Positions 50,475 through 59,157 of a DNA stretch of 64,000 nucleotides are shown here, piece by piece; the first letter of the stretch is position 1; each line of letters begins with the position of its first letter. The stretch is from Paracidobacterium acidisoli. GTDB taxonomy: Bacteria; Acidobacteriota; Terriglobia; Terriglobales; Acidobacteriaceae. The position numbers and the translations under genes are program-made. The stretch spans positions 345,026 through 409,025 of the forward strand of contig NZ_QVQT02000002.1 of the NCBI RefSeq assembly GCF_003428625.2, read 5' to 3'. Under the pieces are notes generated by a model. That model saw only the letters and a program-made list of their open reading frames with translations. It did no database searches and had not been told where the DNA came from.

Positions 50475-50849
50475 GTGGCCGACAACATCTCTTCCGCACC
50501 GCAGCACGTCAGCTTCGCGCAGATTCCGGTCGAGCATCTCAGTCCCATGATCGACCGCCAGTTCGTCTATGGCGAAAAGACCATGCTGTCGCGGCTCTTC
50601 CTGCGCAAAGGCGCCATCGTCCCCGAGCATCATCACGAAAACGAGCAGATCACGCACGTTCTTGAGGGTGCGTTGCGCTTCATGCTGGGCAATGGAGAGG
50701 TCCTCGTCGTGCGCAGCGGCGAGGTGCTGGTCATTCCGCCGAATATGCCGCATCGCGCCGAAGCACTGGAAGACACCGTCGATCTGGATGTCTTCGCTCC
50801 GCCGCGCGCCGACTGGATCGCCGGTACCGACGCCTATCTCCGCGGATAA
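50475..50849 (+). CDS. Small cupin-domain protein
   Basis: 124 residues with one cupin domain: E-H-H-H-E-N-E-Q-I-T-H-V-L-E-G (metal-binding motif 1) and I-P-P-N-M-P-H-R-A-E-A (motif 2). The motif is the G-x5-H-x-H-x3,4-E type. The GTG at 50475 has GGAGAAAC upstream; ATG codons in this frame are later. Cupins of this size bind small sugars, acids or metals; no function can be named. It stands alone, with a hairpin downstream. Confidence 0.8.
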   Translation: MADNISSAPQHVSFAQIPVEHLSPMIDRQFVYGEKTMLSRLFLRKGAIVPEHHHENEQITHVLEGALRFMLGNGEVLVVRSGEVLVIPPNMPHRAEALEDTVDLDVFAPPRADWIAGTDAYLRG

Positions 50850-50947
50850 CTCACCGCAGAGCGCGCGCAGTCCGGAGTAGACGGCGGCAGGTCTCCATCT
50901 TTTCCCGGAGGATAGTTGCACAAAGTAGATTGCCCGGCAGTCAGGAA

Positions 50948-50965
50948 AGCCACAGAGGAGTGGCT
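50948..50965. terminator. Hairpin between convergent cupin and dut genes
   Basis: AGCCAC (50948-50953) and GTGGCT (50960-50965) are a 6-bp stem with a 6-base loop, followed on the plus strand by a T/C-rich run (TCCCTTCTTACTT). It lies about 100 bases after the cupin stop. Confidence 0.5.
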
Positions 50966-50976
50966 TCCCTTCTTAC

Positions 50977-51471
50977 TTACCGACCGCTCGAGCCAAAGCC
51001 CTTCGCCTCACGGTCAGAGGATGTGAGAGCTTCGACGGTAACTACTTCCAGGTCGGTGCGCGCCTGAAAGGGCGACATCTGCACGATCTTATCTCCCTTG
51101 TGAATGGAGACAGCTACATTGCTTTGTTCAAGAGCCACATCGGCGATGGTTCCATCCGGATTCCGCGTGGTGCGTAACGAATATTCCGGCTGGTTCACGT
51201 TGACGAGACAAACAAGGATCTCTCCCCGATAGCCCGCGTCGATGCGCCCGCCGGCATACGTGACCCCTTTTGCGGCCATGGAAGAGCGGTCGCCCAGGAC
51301 AAACCCGCAGCCTGCCGGACCTTCCACGGCAATGCCGGTGCGAACTTTGACAGGTACGCCGGGAAGAAGGAGGACATCTTCCACGGCATAAAGATCGAAG
51401 CCCAGGTCGCTTCCGGCATAATTCACCGTGGGCACCCGGGCATCGGGATGCAGTAACCGGACTTTCAGCAT
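50977..51471 (-). CDS. dut: dUTPase-like deoxyuridine triphosphatase
   Basis: 164 residues. The family motifs are in order: G-S-D-L-G-F-D-L-Y-A (motif 1), G-D-R-S-S-M-A-A-K-G (motif 2), G-G-R-I-D-A-G-Y-R-G-E-I (motif 3), H-K-G-D-K-I-V-Q-M (motif 4) and G-F-G-S-S-G-R (motif 5). It hydrolyses dUTP to dUMP, keeping uracil out of DNA. The middle is about 20 residues longer than E. coli Dut, around S-L-R-T-T-R-N-P-D-G. The start is ATG 51471. The upstream small gene ends 16 bases away on the same strand. Confidence 0.92.
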   Translation of the reverse strand: MLKVRLLHPDARVPTVNYAGSDLGFDLYAVEDVLLLPGVPVKVRTGIAVEGPAGCGFVLGDRSSMAAKGVTYAGGRIDAGYRGEILVCLVNVNQPEYSLRTTRNPDGTIADVALEQSNVAVSIHKGDKIVQMSPFQARTDLEVVTVEALTSSDREAKGFGSSGR

Positions 51472-51487
51472 GCGAGAGGCGCCGGAA

Positions 51488-51709
51488 TTATTTTTTTGTC
51501 GTGGCCGTTGTGGCCTTTTGCTTGGCCCAGCGTCGTTTCTGTGCAGCGGCAATACGAGCCCGGGCTTCCGGACTGAGATACCGCTTCTTATGCGGGCGAT
51601 TGCCAAAGGAGGTAAATTTGGCTCCGCCTGCGCTTTGAAGTAACTCACGAACTTTTTCGAGTCGGCTGATTTCTTCATCAATTGCTGCAAGAATTTCTTC
51701 GCGTGTCAT
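51488..51709 (-). CDS. Small basic conserved protein
   Basis: 73 residues: an acidic helix (T-R-E-E-I-L-A-A-I-D-E-E-I-S-R-L-E-K-V) that could form a coiled coil, then a strongly basic C terminus (R-P-H-K-K-R-Y-L-S-P-E-A-R-A-R-I-A-A-A-Q-K-R-R-W). I recognise S-P-E-A-R-x-R-I-x-A-A-Q-x-x-R-W as recurring in acidobacterial proteins of unknown function. DNA or RNA binding is plausible from the charge. It precedes dut by 16 bases, so the two are probably one operon. Confidence 0.7.
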   Translation of the reverse strand: MTREEILAAIDEEISRLEKVRELLQSAGGAKFTSFGNRPHKKRYLSPEARARIAAAQKRRWAKQKATTATTKK

Positions 51710-51941
51710 GTTTTTATCCAGGGTCCCTTTCAACTGCAGAATTCAAAAATGGGGAACGAAACTGCAATCATCATAATAACTTGGACGATTCGGCGATAGT
51801 ACCGAGCAACAAATCAGGGACGTACCGCGGATCGGAGGTGCCTTTGAAGTCACCTGTCCTTCATAACCTGTTCATGGAGAATTTGCACTGTTTTCTTCGG
51901 ACTTTAAGGTTTGTCCACTCAAACTGACACATGATAATGGC

Positions 51942-52838
51942 GTGATCACACTACTTCGGCCGGAACAACTGCGTAAGTTACCCCCTGCCAAAGCTGAAAG
52001 TTGCCAGACAGAGGCAGATGCCCATGTGTTGCTGCAATCACGGATAGTTCCACCGATCACAGATTCACCCTGTATCACCTCTCCGCATATCTCCATCGAG
52101 CTCGGAAAGTATCAGATTCGCCTTGCTGAATCTCTTGCCGAACGGGATGCTGCGTGCAGTCTTCGCTTCCGGGTCTTCAACATTGAGCTCGGCGAAGGAC
52201 TAAACTCTTCCTACTCCACCGGACTCGACAAAGATCAGTTCGACCTGTTCTGCGACCACCTGATTGTGGAAGATCGTCTGCACGGCGAGATTATCGGTAC
52301 CTACCGAATGCAGTCTGGCATAACTGCTGCGCAGAATCTAGGTTACTACAGTGAACAGGAATTCCACTTCACTGCTTACGAGAAAATTCGCGGCGAAGTA
52401 CTGGAGCTTGGCCGAGCCTGTATAGACAGAGAGCATCGCAGTAGTGAAGTACTTACTTTGTTATGGCGCGGCATCATACAGTACGCCAAATTCTATGCCC
52501 TGCGCTACCTCATCGGATGTTCCTCGCTGAACTCTCTGGACCCCTCAACCGGATGGAGCATGTACTCTCAGCTATCCGGTTTTCTTGCTTCGGAAGAGTT
52601 CCGGACCACTCCGGCGCCTAAGTATGAACTGCCCCAGGCGATGGTTGCTTCAGAGACCGAAGTAAAGATTCCCAGACTACTCAAGACGTATATTGCAGTA
52701 GGAGCCAGAATCTGTGGCGAACCTGCATGGGATCGGGATTTCGGAACCATCGACTTTTTGACACTGCTCGATCTGACGCAGCTCTCGCCGGCGGCGAAGA
52801 ACCGGTTTATGCCCGAAACCAGCAGGCGCCCGGCATAA
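51942..52838 (+). CDS. Ornithine-lipid-type N-acyltransferase (OlsB-like, GNAT fold)
   Basis: About 298 residues; the start GTG is uncertain. The core begins near I-S-I-E-L-G-K-Y-Q-I-R-L-A-E-S. It continues with A-C-S-L-R-F-R-V-F-N-I-E-L-G-E-G, D-L-F-C-D-H-L-I-V-E-D, I-I-G-T-Y-R-M-Q-S-G and L-E-L-G-R-A-C-I-D-R-E-H-R, the pattern of the OlsB/hemolysin-like acyltransferases. OlsB joins a 3-hydroxyacyl-ACP to ornithine. The next gene is an OlsA-like acyltransferase, which supports the call; the amino acid used could differ. The first 45 residues have no family match and may be an overlong start. Confidence 0.78.
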   Translation: MITLLRPEQLRKLPPAKAESCQTEADAHVLLQSRIVPPITDSPCITSPHISIELGKYQIRLAESLAERDAACSLRFRVFNIELGEGLNSSYSTGLDKDQFDLFCDHLIVEDRLHGEIIGTYRMQSGITAAQNLGYYSEQEFHFTAYEKIRGEVLELGRACIDREHRSSEVLTLLWRGIIQYAKFYALRYLIGCSSLNSLDPSTGWSMYSQLSGFLASEEFRTTPAPKYELPQAMVASETEVKIPRLLKTYIAVGARICGEPAWDRDFGTIDFLTLLDLTQLSPAAKNRFMPETSRRPA

Positions 52839-52864
52839 TTCGATACCTCTGGCGCACCACGGTA

Positions 52865-53575
52865 ATGCTCACCTGCCTGGCGGAGATTCTTCTCGGCTTC
52901 GTCCTCACTCGTCTTCGTCACGCGGGCGGACTGACTCCGCGCCATCGCGCGCTGTGGCTGCAGCAGTCCTGCGCTCTGATCGTGCGCAGGCTCGGCATGC
53001 GGGTGGAATACAAAGGGCCTCTGCCTGAAAGCGGTCTGGTCGTCTCAAACCATCTGAGCTATCTCGATATTCTCTTCTACGCGACGATCACGCCCTGCGT
53101 CTTTGTTTCGAAGAGCGACGTACGCTCCTGGCCGCTCTTCGGTCTCTTCGCGCGCTGCGCGGGAACCATCTTCATTACCCGCGAGCGTACCTCCGCGGTC
53201 GGCCAGGCTGCCAGGCAGATCACCGAAGCGCTGCATGAGAAGATACCCGTCCTGCTCTTTCCCGAAGGCACCAGCACCGACGGCGGAACCGTGCTTCCCT
53301 TTCACTCTTCCCTCTTCGAGCCCGCGCTTCAGGCGCATGCCGCGATCACCGCTGCGGCCATCGGCTACTCCATCGACGGAGGACGCGAGCGCGATCTCTG
53401 TTACTACGGAGACATCACCTTCGGCCCGCATCTGGTGCGCGTGCTCGGTATGGGTGAGCTTCGCGCCGGAATTCAGTTCGGCACCGAAAGAAACGCCTCG
53501 TCCGATCGCAAGACCGCGGCGCGCGAGCTCCACGGCGAAGTCACGGCTATGCGCGCCCTTATAAAGGACCGCTGA
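52865..53575 (+). CDS. Lyso-lipid O-acyltransferase (OlsA / PlsC family)
   Basis: About 236 residues. One N-terminal helix (L-T-C-L-A-E-I-L-L-G-F-V-L) precedes the PlsC core. S-N-H-L-S-Y-L-D is the H-x4-D motif, and V-L-L-F-P-E-G-T-S-T is motif III. G-T-I-F-I-T-R-E lies between them. It would add a second acyl chain to the lyso-lipid made by the upstream gene. The ATG at 52865 is the first in frame, but the family usually starts a few residues earlier (R-Y-L-W-R-T), so a non-ATG start just after the upstream stop is possible. Confidence 0.85.
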   Translation: MLTCLAEILLGFVLTRLRHAGGLTPRHRALWLQQSCALIVRRLGMRVEYKGPLPESGLVVSNHLSYLDILFYATITPCVFVSKSDVRSWPLFGLFARCAGTIFITRERTSAVGQAARQITEALHEKIPVLLFPEGTSTDGGTVLPFHSSLFEPALQAHAAITAAAIGYSIDGGRERDLCYYGDITFGPHLVRVLGMGELRAGIQFGTERNASSDRKTAARELHGEVTAMRALIKDR

Positions 53576-53727
53576 CAGACCAGCATCTTCTCCTCTGATT
53601 CGCAGATGCCCCGCAGGGCTGCCTCTGAAATGGCTATTTCATTCTTTTGCTTGACGCGGACGAGAAAATGTTTTCTCATGCGATTGCGGTTTTCTCTTCC
53701 CCGGGAACGATTACGGAGAACAACTTC

Positions 53728-55383
53728 ATGCGCAGACGCGATTTTCTGAAGACCGGCACGCTGGCCGGCTCGGCTTTCTTTCTCTTCCGCAGTCACAGCC
53801 TTGCCGCAGCCGGAGCCGGCGCGCACATCGAAGTGCTGCTCGACGAGCCGGTCGCCACTGTCGCGCCCGAGATCTTCGGCCACTTCATCGAGCACCTCGG
53901 CGGCGTGATCTACGACGGCGTGTGGGTGGGAGAAAACTCGAAGATCGCCAATACGGACGGCATTCGCACCGCGCTCATCGACCGCCTGAAGGCGATTCAT
54001 GCCCCGGTCATCCGCTGGCCCGGCGGCTGCTTTGCCGACAGCTACGACTGGCGCGACGGTGTGGGACCGCGCAGCAAACGGCCGAAGCGTACCGACTTCT
54101 GGGTCGACGAGGAGCACGCCGCAAAGCTGCCCAACGACTCGCCCGTAAAGTTTGAGCCGAATCAGTTCGGCACCGACGACTTTGCGCGTCTCTGCCGCCT
54201 CTCCGGCGCGCAGCCGTATATCGCCGCCAATCTGCGCAGCCTGCCTCCCTACGCCTTCGATCAGTGGGTCGAGTACTGCAACTCTCCGGCCGGCAGCACA
54301 GCCTATGCCGACATGCGCGCGCAGGCCGGCACCAGCGCGCCCTACAACGTGCAGTACTGGGGCATCGGCAATGAGAGCTGGGGCTGCGGCGGCCAGTTTA
54401 CGCCCGAGGCCTATGCGTCGGAGTACCGCCGCTTTCAGGCGTGGGTGCCGCACTACGGGCTCGATCTCAAATACGTCGCCTCCGGCCCCAACGGCGACGA
54501 TGTGGACTGGACGACACAGTTCTTCGGAAACATCTTCGGGTCGCGCAAAATCGATCCGCCCTTCGGCTGGTCGCTGCATTACTACACCGACCTGCCCGAG
54601 GCGCTCGACTTCACCGCGGAAGAGGTTTACCCGGCCTACGCCAAAGCCGACCGGATGGAGAAGATCATCCTCGATCACTGGACGGCGATGGGTGTCTACG
54701 ACCATGAGCATCGCGTGAAGCTGGTCGTCGATGAATACGGCCCGTGGTACCGCATGGACACCGAGCTCGATCCCTCGCACATCTTCGGGCAGCAGATCAC
54801 CATCCGTGACGCCGTCATGACCGCGCTCACCCTCGACACCTTCGTGCGCCATGCGGAGAAGGTGAGCATGGCCGCCTGCGCGCAGTTAGTGAACTGCATC
54901 AATTCCCTCTTCCTCGCGCATGAGGATCACTTCATCGAGACGCCGAACTTCGAGGTCTTCCGGATGTATGCCTCGCATCAGGGCGGCCGCTCGGTGCGCA
55001 CCGAGTTCGCCGCGCCTGCCATCGACTTTTCGTACACGGACAACAAGCAGGGCCCGTTCGGCGCAGGCACCACGCCCGGAGTAACGAAGGGTCCGCTGTG
55101 GGGGCTGAACGGCTCCGCGTCGGTGAAGGACAAACAGCTCACTCTCACGGTTACAAATCCGCACCTGACCGAGGCGCGGGAGACGGAGATTCGGCTGCAG
55201 GGCGGCAGCGCCGTCTCGGCCGAGGCGACCGTGCTCGCCGCAGATGACATTCACGCGCACAACACCTTCGAGCAGCCGCGAGCCGTGCAGACCAGAACGG
55301 CCACGGCTGCTGTGAGCGGGCAGAGCGTGCGCTTCACCTTTCCGCCGTCGTCGGTAACAAGGCTGGCTGTCACTCTGAGCTGA
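53728..55383 (+). CDS. Exported alpha-L-arabinofuranosidase (GH51)
   Basis: 551 residues with a Tat-type signal (R-R-R-D-F-L-K-T-G-T-L-A-G-S-A-F-F). GH51 motifs are G-H-F-I-E-H-L-G-G, W-P-G-G-C-F-A-D-S-Y, the acid/base Glu in W-G-I-G-N-E-S-W-G-C-G-G, and the nucleophile Glu in V-V-D-E-Y-G-P-W-Y. The C-terminal beta domain follows at about residue 440. The enzyme removes terminal arabinose from arabinoxylan or arabinan in the periplasm. It complements the GH67 glucuronidase at the window's end, which acts on xylan side groups. A terminator (55427-55462) follows. Confidence 0.93.
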   Translation: MRRRDFLKTGTLAGSAFFLFRSHSLAAAGAGAHIEVLLDEPVATVAPEIFGHFIEHLGGVIYDGVWVGENSKIANTDGIRTALIDRLKAIHAPVIRWPGGCFADSYDWRDGVGPRSKRPKRTDFWVDEEHAAKLPNDSPVKFEPNQFGTDDFARLCRLSGAQPYIAANLRSLPPYAFDQWVEYCNSPAGSTAYADMRAQAGTSAPYNVQYWGIGNESWGCGGQFTPEAYASEYRRFQAWVPHYGLDLKYVASGPNGDDVDWTTQFFGNIFGSRKIDPPFGWSLHYYTDLPEALDFTAEEVYPAYAKADRMEKIILDHWTAMGVYDHEHRVKLVVDEYGPWYRMDTELDPSHIFGQQITIRDAVMTALTLDTFVRHAEKVSMAACAQLVNCINSLFLAHEDHFIETPNFEVFRMYASHQGGRSVRTEFAAPAIDFSYTDNKQGPFGAGTTPGVTKGPLWGLNGSASVKDKQLTLTVTNPHLTEARETEIRLQGGSAVSAEATVLAADDIHAHNTFEQPRAVQTRTATAAVSGQSVRFTFPPSSVTRLAVTLS

Positions 55384-55426
55384 AGATCGCCCGGACACGG
55401 CTATGTGATCGTCGATTGCGTCTCCC

Positions 55427-55462
55427 GGGGCTTTGGGCTTCCTGCTCAAAGCCCCGTCTTTT
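55427..55462 (+). terminator. Rho-independent terminator
   Basis: GGGGCTTTG (55427-55435) and CAAAGCCCC (55447-55455) form a 9-bp stem, followed by GTCTTTT. It is 44 bases after the GH51 stop. Confidence 0.85.
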
Positions 55463-55527
55463 CGTTCGGCAGCCCCTGCCACGATTTCGTCATACCCTCG
55501 GCGGCCTTTCTGTGATGCAATAAAAGC

Positions 55528-56700
55528 ATGCGTGCCACCGTCGAGAAGCTGAGCCTGAGCGAGATTTCCCCGAAAATCATGCAGTCCGAGATCCGGTCGA
55601 TGACCGTCGAGTGCGACCGTGTGGGTGGCGTGAACCTGGCACAGGGTGTCTGCGATACCGAAGTCCCCGAGCCCGTCGTCGAAGCCGCGATTCGCGCCAT
55701 TCACGACGGCAACAACATCTATACGCGGCTCGACGGCATTACGCCGCTGCGTCAGGCCATCTCACAAAAGCTTGAGCGCCACAACGGCATGAAGGCCGAT
55801 CCCGATGGAGAGGTTCTCGTCGCCTCCGGCGCGACCGGCGCGCTCTACGCCGCCTGCCTCGCGCTGCTCGATCCGGGCGACGAGGTCATTCTCTTCGAGC
55901 CCTTTTACGGCTACCACCTGAACACGCTGATGAGCGTGCGCGCCGTTCCGGTTGCCGTGCCCATGGCCATGCACACATGGGAGATCGACCTCGATGCGTT
56001 GCGCGCCGCGATCACGCCGCGCACCAAAGCCATCCTCGTCAACTCGCCCTCCAATCCCTGCGGCAAGGTCTTTACTCTCGCCGAGCTCGAGGCCATTGCC
56101 GCGCTTGCCGAAGAGCACGATCTCTTTCTCTTCACCGACGAGATCTACGAGTACTTCGTCTACGACGGAGCGAAGCACATCAGTCCGGCCACGCTGCCGG
56201 GCATGGCCGAGCGCACCATCACCATCTCCGGCCTGTCGAAGACCTTCAGCATCACCGGGTGGCGCATCGGCTATCTCATCGCCGACCGCCGATGGCTCGG
56301 CTCCATCGCCTACTTCCACGATCTGACCTACGTCTGCAGCCCTTCGCCCTTTCAGTACGGCGCGGCCGCGGGGCTGATGGAGCTTCCCGACTCGTTCTAC
56401 ACCTCAATGGCGACGGAGTATCAGGCAAAACGCGATCAGATGTGCTCCGCGCTCACCGCTGCGGGTCTTACCCCGTCCGTTCCTCCGGGAGCGTATTACG
56501 TGCTGGCCGACGTGAGCTCGCTGCCCGGCGCGACCGCGAAGGAAAAGGCTCGCAATCTGCTTCGCGATAAAAAAGTCGCAGGCGTGGCCGGAACCGCCTT
56601 CTTCACCGGTGGCCGCGGCGAAAATCTGCTGCGCTTCTGCTTTGCCAAGCGCGACGAAGATCTGAAGAAGGCCTGCGACCTGCTGCGCGGAAAGATTTAG
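55528..56700 (+). CDS. PLP-dependent aminotransferase, class I/II
   Basis: 390 residues, fold-type I. N-L-A-Q-G-V-C is the N-terminal substrate loop, N-S-P-S-N-P-C-G-K-V-F the cofactor loop (Pro-Cys instead of Pro-Thr), F-T-D-E-I-Y-E-Y the pyridine Asp, and S-G-L-S-K-T-F-S-I-T-G-W-R-I-G-Y the Schiff-base Lys and substrate Arg. This resembles methionine/aromatic aminotransferases of the kynurenine-aminotransferase group. The substrate is uncertain. It stands alone after the terminator and before tonB. Confidence 0.9.
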   Translation: MRATVEKLSLSEISPKIMQSEIRSMTVECDRVGGVNLAQGVCDTEVPEPVVEAAIRAIHDGNNIYTRLDGITPLRQAISQKLERHNGMKADPDGEVLVASGATGALYAACLALLDPGDEVILFEPFYGYHLNTLMSVRAVPVAVPMAMHTWEIDLDALRAAITPRTKAILVNSPSNPCGKVFTLAELEAIAALAEEHDLFLFTDEIYEYFVYDGAKHISPATLPGMAERTITISGLSKTFSITGWRIGYLIADRRWLGSIAYFHDLTYVCSPSPFQYGAAAGLMELPDSFYTSMATEYQAKRDQMCSALTAAGLTPSVPPGAYYVLADVSSLPGATAKEKARNLLRDKKVAGVAGTAFFTGGRGENLLRFCFAKRDEDLKKACDLLRGKI

Positions 56701-56762
56701 CGCCGGCGCTGAGCCAAACGACGTGCATCTGCGTCTCACTGACTAAACGACTGGAGGGCAGA

Positions 56763-57464
56763 ATGGACCTGTACCGCGATCACCTTACCAGCCGGCGCGG
56801 GCGGCTCTCCCGCTTCGCCATCTCCGCGTCCTCGGCGGCCATCCATGCCGTCATCGTTCTGCTGGTCTTCGTCCTCACGCTGCACTCGGTCAAAATTCAC
56901 CCCATTCGCCCCGCCGCGCGCTGCTGCATGGTCGCGCTCTATCAGGCCAACGGCGTCGGCATCGACGCGCCTCCCATCCCTCATCCGGGCAGCGGATCGC
57001 ATCAGGCGAAAAAAACAGTCGTAAAGCAGAAATCGCTGCTGCCCACCCCTCCTGAGCCGGTCGTTCAGGAAGTCCAGACCAGCACCGCCGGAAACACCTC
57101 CGCCCACTCCGCCGGAAGCCCCGCGCCTCAACAGCCCGCATCGCAGATGACCGCCGGAACCGGCAGCGGGTCCGATGACGCCGAGCCGGCCTATCCCATT
57201 TTTTCGCCCTCGCCGCACGTCGCCGATCGCACCCTTTTGCCGGGCGTGAATCAGAACGTAGTCGTTGACGTCGATGTAAGCGTCTCCGGAGAAGTCACGA
57301 ACGAGAAGCTGGTACAGGGCCTCGGCAACGGCCTCGATCAGCTTGTACTCGACACGGTAAAGGGCTGGCATTTCCATCCCGCAACCGTGAACGGCAATGC
57401 CGTCGCTTCCACGTCGGAGCTGGTCTTCCCCTTCAACCGCTCCTATCCGCGATCGAATGGTTGA
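56763..57464 (+). CDS. TonB-like energy transducer
   Basis: 233 residues. One N-terminal helix (A-I-S-A-S-S-A-A-I-H-A-V-I-V-L-L-V-F-V-L-T-L) anchors it. A Pro/Ser/Gln-rich middle (about 75-145) reaches across the periplasm. The C terminus is the TonB-like fold: V-V-V-D-V-D-V-S-V-S-G-E-V-T, then A-V-A-S-T-S-E-L-V-F-P-F. It would energise TonB-dependent outer-membrane receptors. No receptor or exbBD lies nearby. It has a GGAGGGCAGA ribosome site. Confidence 0.85.
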   Translation: MDLYRDHLTSRRGRLSRFAISASSAAIHAVIVLLVFVLTLHSVKIHPIRPAARCCMVALYQANGVGIDAPPIPHPGSGSHQAKKTVVKQKSLLPTPPEPVVQEVQTSTAGNTSAHSAGSPAPQQPASQMTAGTGSGSDDAEPAYPIFSPSPHVADRTLLPGVNQNVVVDVDVSVSGEVTNEKLVQGLGNGLDQLVLDTVKGWHFHPATVNGNAVASTSELVFPFNRSYPRSNG

Positions 57465-57536
57465 CAGACCCCTCCCGTAGTAACCAGACTGGACCCTGAC
57501 AGTCAAAGAAATGTCCGCCGGATTGGAGGGCACGCA

Positions 57537-58352
57537 ATGATTTGGCCCCAATATCGCTTCCTCTTCCCAGCGATTCTCCTCATCGCAGGCTGCTTTGCCC
57601 TGCCGTTTCCAGCCTCCGCGCAAGTTTCCACCCGGCAGCCCGTACTGGTGGAGCTCTTCACCTCCGAAGGCTGCTCCAGTTGCCCGCCAGCCGACCAGTT
57701 CCTCATGGCCCTCGACCGCGCCGAAAACATTCCCGGCGCCCGCGTCATCGTGCTCAGTGAGCACGTCGACTACTGGGACCATGACGGCTGGCACGACCCC
57801 TGGTCCTCCGAGGAAATGACCGAGCGGCAGACCGCCTACACTTCGCAGTTCCGCCAGGACAGCAACTACACTCCGGAAGCGGTCATCGACGGCGCCCAGG
57901 GAATCACGGCCAACAACCGGCCCGCAGTCGTGGCCGCCATCGAAGAAGCCGCGAAACACCCCTCCATCGCAATTACGATTGCCGACGTGAACTGGTCCGA
58001 CGGCAAAGCCACCGCCACCATCACCACCACGGAAACCGCCAAAGCCGACCTCTACGCCACCCTGGCAGACGACCACGATCAGTCGAACGTGCTGCGCGGC
58101 GAAAACTCAGGGCACCAGTTGGAGCATGTCGCCGTCGTTCGCGTCATGAAGAAGGTTGGCTCCCTCGACCATCCCTTCAATCGCCCCATCGCGATCCCCT
58201 TCTCCGGCAACAAGCAGCAGAAGCCAATGCGCCTGGTCGTCTTCGCGCAGGACCGCCGTACAGGACGCATTCTGGGCGTAGCCGAAGTACCGGCACAGCC
58301 GTCTTCACCGCCCGCTCCGGCCGTAGCGCAGGCACAGATGCCGGCAAAGTAA
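57537..58352 (+). CDS. Exported DUF1223 protein, thioredoxin-like
   Basis: 271 residues with a signal peptide (A-I-L-L-I-A-G-C-F-A-L-P-F-P-A-S-A). The core has V-E-L-F-T-S-E-G-C-S-S-C-P-P-A-D-Q-F with a C-x-x-C pair, then S-E-H-V-D-Y-W-D, the DUF1223 signature. The fold is thioredoxin-like, so a periplasmic redox or metal role is likely, but no reaction is known. The tail is Pro/Ala-rich and ends with no anchor. It follows tonB by 72 bases in the same direction with its own GGAGGGCACG ribosome site. Confidence 0.87.
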   Translation: MIWPQYRFLFPAILLIAGCFALPFPASAQVSTRQPVLVELFTSEGCSSCPPADQFLMALDRAENIPGARVIVLSEHVDYWDHDGWHDPWSSEEMTERQTAYTSQFRQDSNYTPEAVIDGAQGITANNRPAVVAAIEEAAKHPSIAITIADVNWSDGKATATITTTETAKADLYATLADDHDQSNVLRGENSGHQLEHVAVVRVMKKVGSLDHPFNRPIAIPFSGNKQQKPMRLVVFAQDRRTGRILGVAEVPAQPSSPPAPAVAQAQMPAK

Positions 58353-58354
58353 AA

Positions 58355-58392
58355 CCCTGACAGGACACGGCAGTTTTCGTGTCCCGCCAGGG
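58355..58392. terminator. Hairpin between convergent genes
   Basis: GGACACG (58363-58369) and CGTGTCC (58378-58384) form the stem, and CCCTG/CAGGG (58355-58359, 58388-58392) an outer part. It lies between the DUF1223 and YeaQ-type genes. On the minus strand it is followed by TTTT. Confidence 0.65.
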
Positions 58393-58417
58393 CCTGGCGT
58401 CAAGATTGTGAGCGATC

Positions 58418-58678
58418 TCAGATCTGGCGGACGCGGCCTCGCGTCAGCAGCCGCAGCAGCAGCGTGAGAATCACCGCTCCCAGAATCGCCACCAGAATGG
58501 TGTAAAGCAAACCGCCGGAGCCGGCGAAGCCCAGCGTGCGCATGATGAAGCCGCCGACGATGGCTCCGATGATGCCGATTACGATATCCATGAGCGCGCC
58601 GTATCCGCCGCCGCTCATCAGCTTGCCGGTGATCCATCCTGCAATCAGGCCGACGATAATCCACCAGACAATGAACAT
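58418..58678 (-). CDS. GlsB/YeaQ/YmgE-family small membrane protein
   Basis: 86 residues with three helices: V-W-W-I-I-V-G-L-I-A-G-W-I-T-G-K-L, I-V-I-G-I-I-G-A-I-V-G-G-F-I-M and T-I-L-V-A-I-L-G-A-V-I-L-T-L-L-L-R. The Gly-zipper pattern and the W-x-I-x-G-x-I-A-G start are those of the transglycosylase-associated family (YeaQ). The proteins are stress-linked and their mechanism is unknown. It stands alone, convergent with DUF1223. Confidence 0.9.
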   Translation of the reverse strand: MFIVWWIIVGLIAGWITGKLMSGGGYGALMDIVIGIIGAIVGGFIMRTLGFAGSGGLLYTILVAILGAVILTLLLRLLTRGRVRQI

Positions 58679-58756
58679 AGAACCTCCGCATTCGGGGGAG
58701 GCACTGAGGGTGTCACTCCGTCTGCGGATTCGTCAAGCTGAAAAGAGCCGCACAGC

Positions 58757-58790
58757 AAAAAGGCCGGACCCGCAAAAAGCGAGCCCGGCC
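58757..58790 (-). terminator. Terminator of the thrC-CysO-like operon
   Basis: GGCCGG (58762-58767) and CCGGCC (58785-58790) pair, with inner CCCGC/GCGAG partly pairing. Five A bases at 58757-58761 give a T run on the minus strand. It lies 26 bases past the CysO-like stop. Confidence 0.75.
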
Positions 58791-58815
58791 CGATCATGAT
58801 TCGGAAGCGCAGCGA

Positions 58816-59157
58816 TTACAGATCGCAGCGGCACTCTTCCGCGCCGCAGTAGGAGCAGCAGCGGCACTCGCCCTTCGTGCAGCACCCTCCTGCAATGGAG
58901 GGGATGACGAGCACTTCGTCGCCGTCCTGGAAGTTGTACTTTTCGTTGCCGAGAAAGCGGATGTCTTCCTCATTGACGTAGAAGTTGATGAAGCGGCGGA
59001 CCTCGCCGTTCTCATCGCGCAGATGCGTGCGCAGCGCCGGAAAGGTCGTTTCGATCTCCGTGATGAGTCCGGGAAGATTGGCCGCGCTCGAGGTCAGCTC
59101 GCGCGCGCCGTTGGTGTGTTTCTGAAAAGCATTCGGTAAAAGGACTCTAACGGACAT
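58816..59157 (-). CDS. CysO/ThiS-like sulfur carrier with a Cys-rich C-terminal tail
   Basis: 113 residues. Residues 1-91 are the ubiquitin-like fold: M-S-V-R-V-L-L-P-N-A-F, V-R-R-F-I-N-F-Y-V-N-E-E-D-I-R-F, D-G-D-E-V-L-V-I-P-S-I-A-G-G. They resemble mycobacterial CysO, whose sequence ends at this Gly-Gly. Here 22 residues follow, with Cys at 92, 93, 98, 100, 101, 104, 109 and 111. In CysO the terminal Gly becomes a thiocarboxylate for cysteine synthesis. With this tail that would need cleavage by a JAMM-type peptidase, as known for tailed carriers (QbsE, HcyS). The tail could also bind metal. The start overlaps the thrC end by 11 bases. Confidence 0.8.
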   Translation of the reverse strand: MSVRVLLPNAFQKHTNGARELTSSAANLPGLITEIETTFPALRTHLRDENGEVRRFINFYVNEEDIRFLGNEKYNFQDGDEVLVIPSIAGGCCTKGECRCCSYCGAEECRCDL

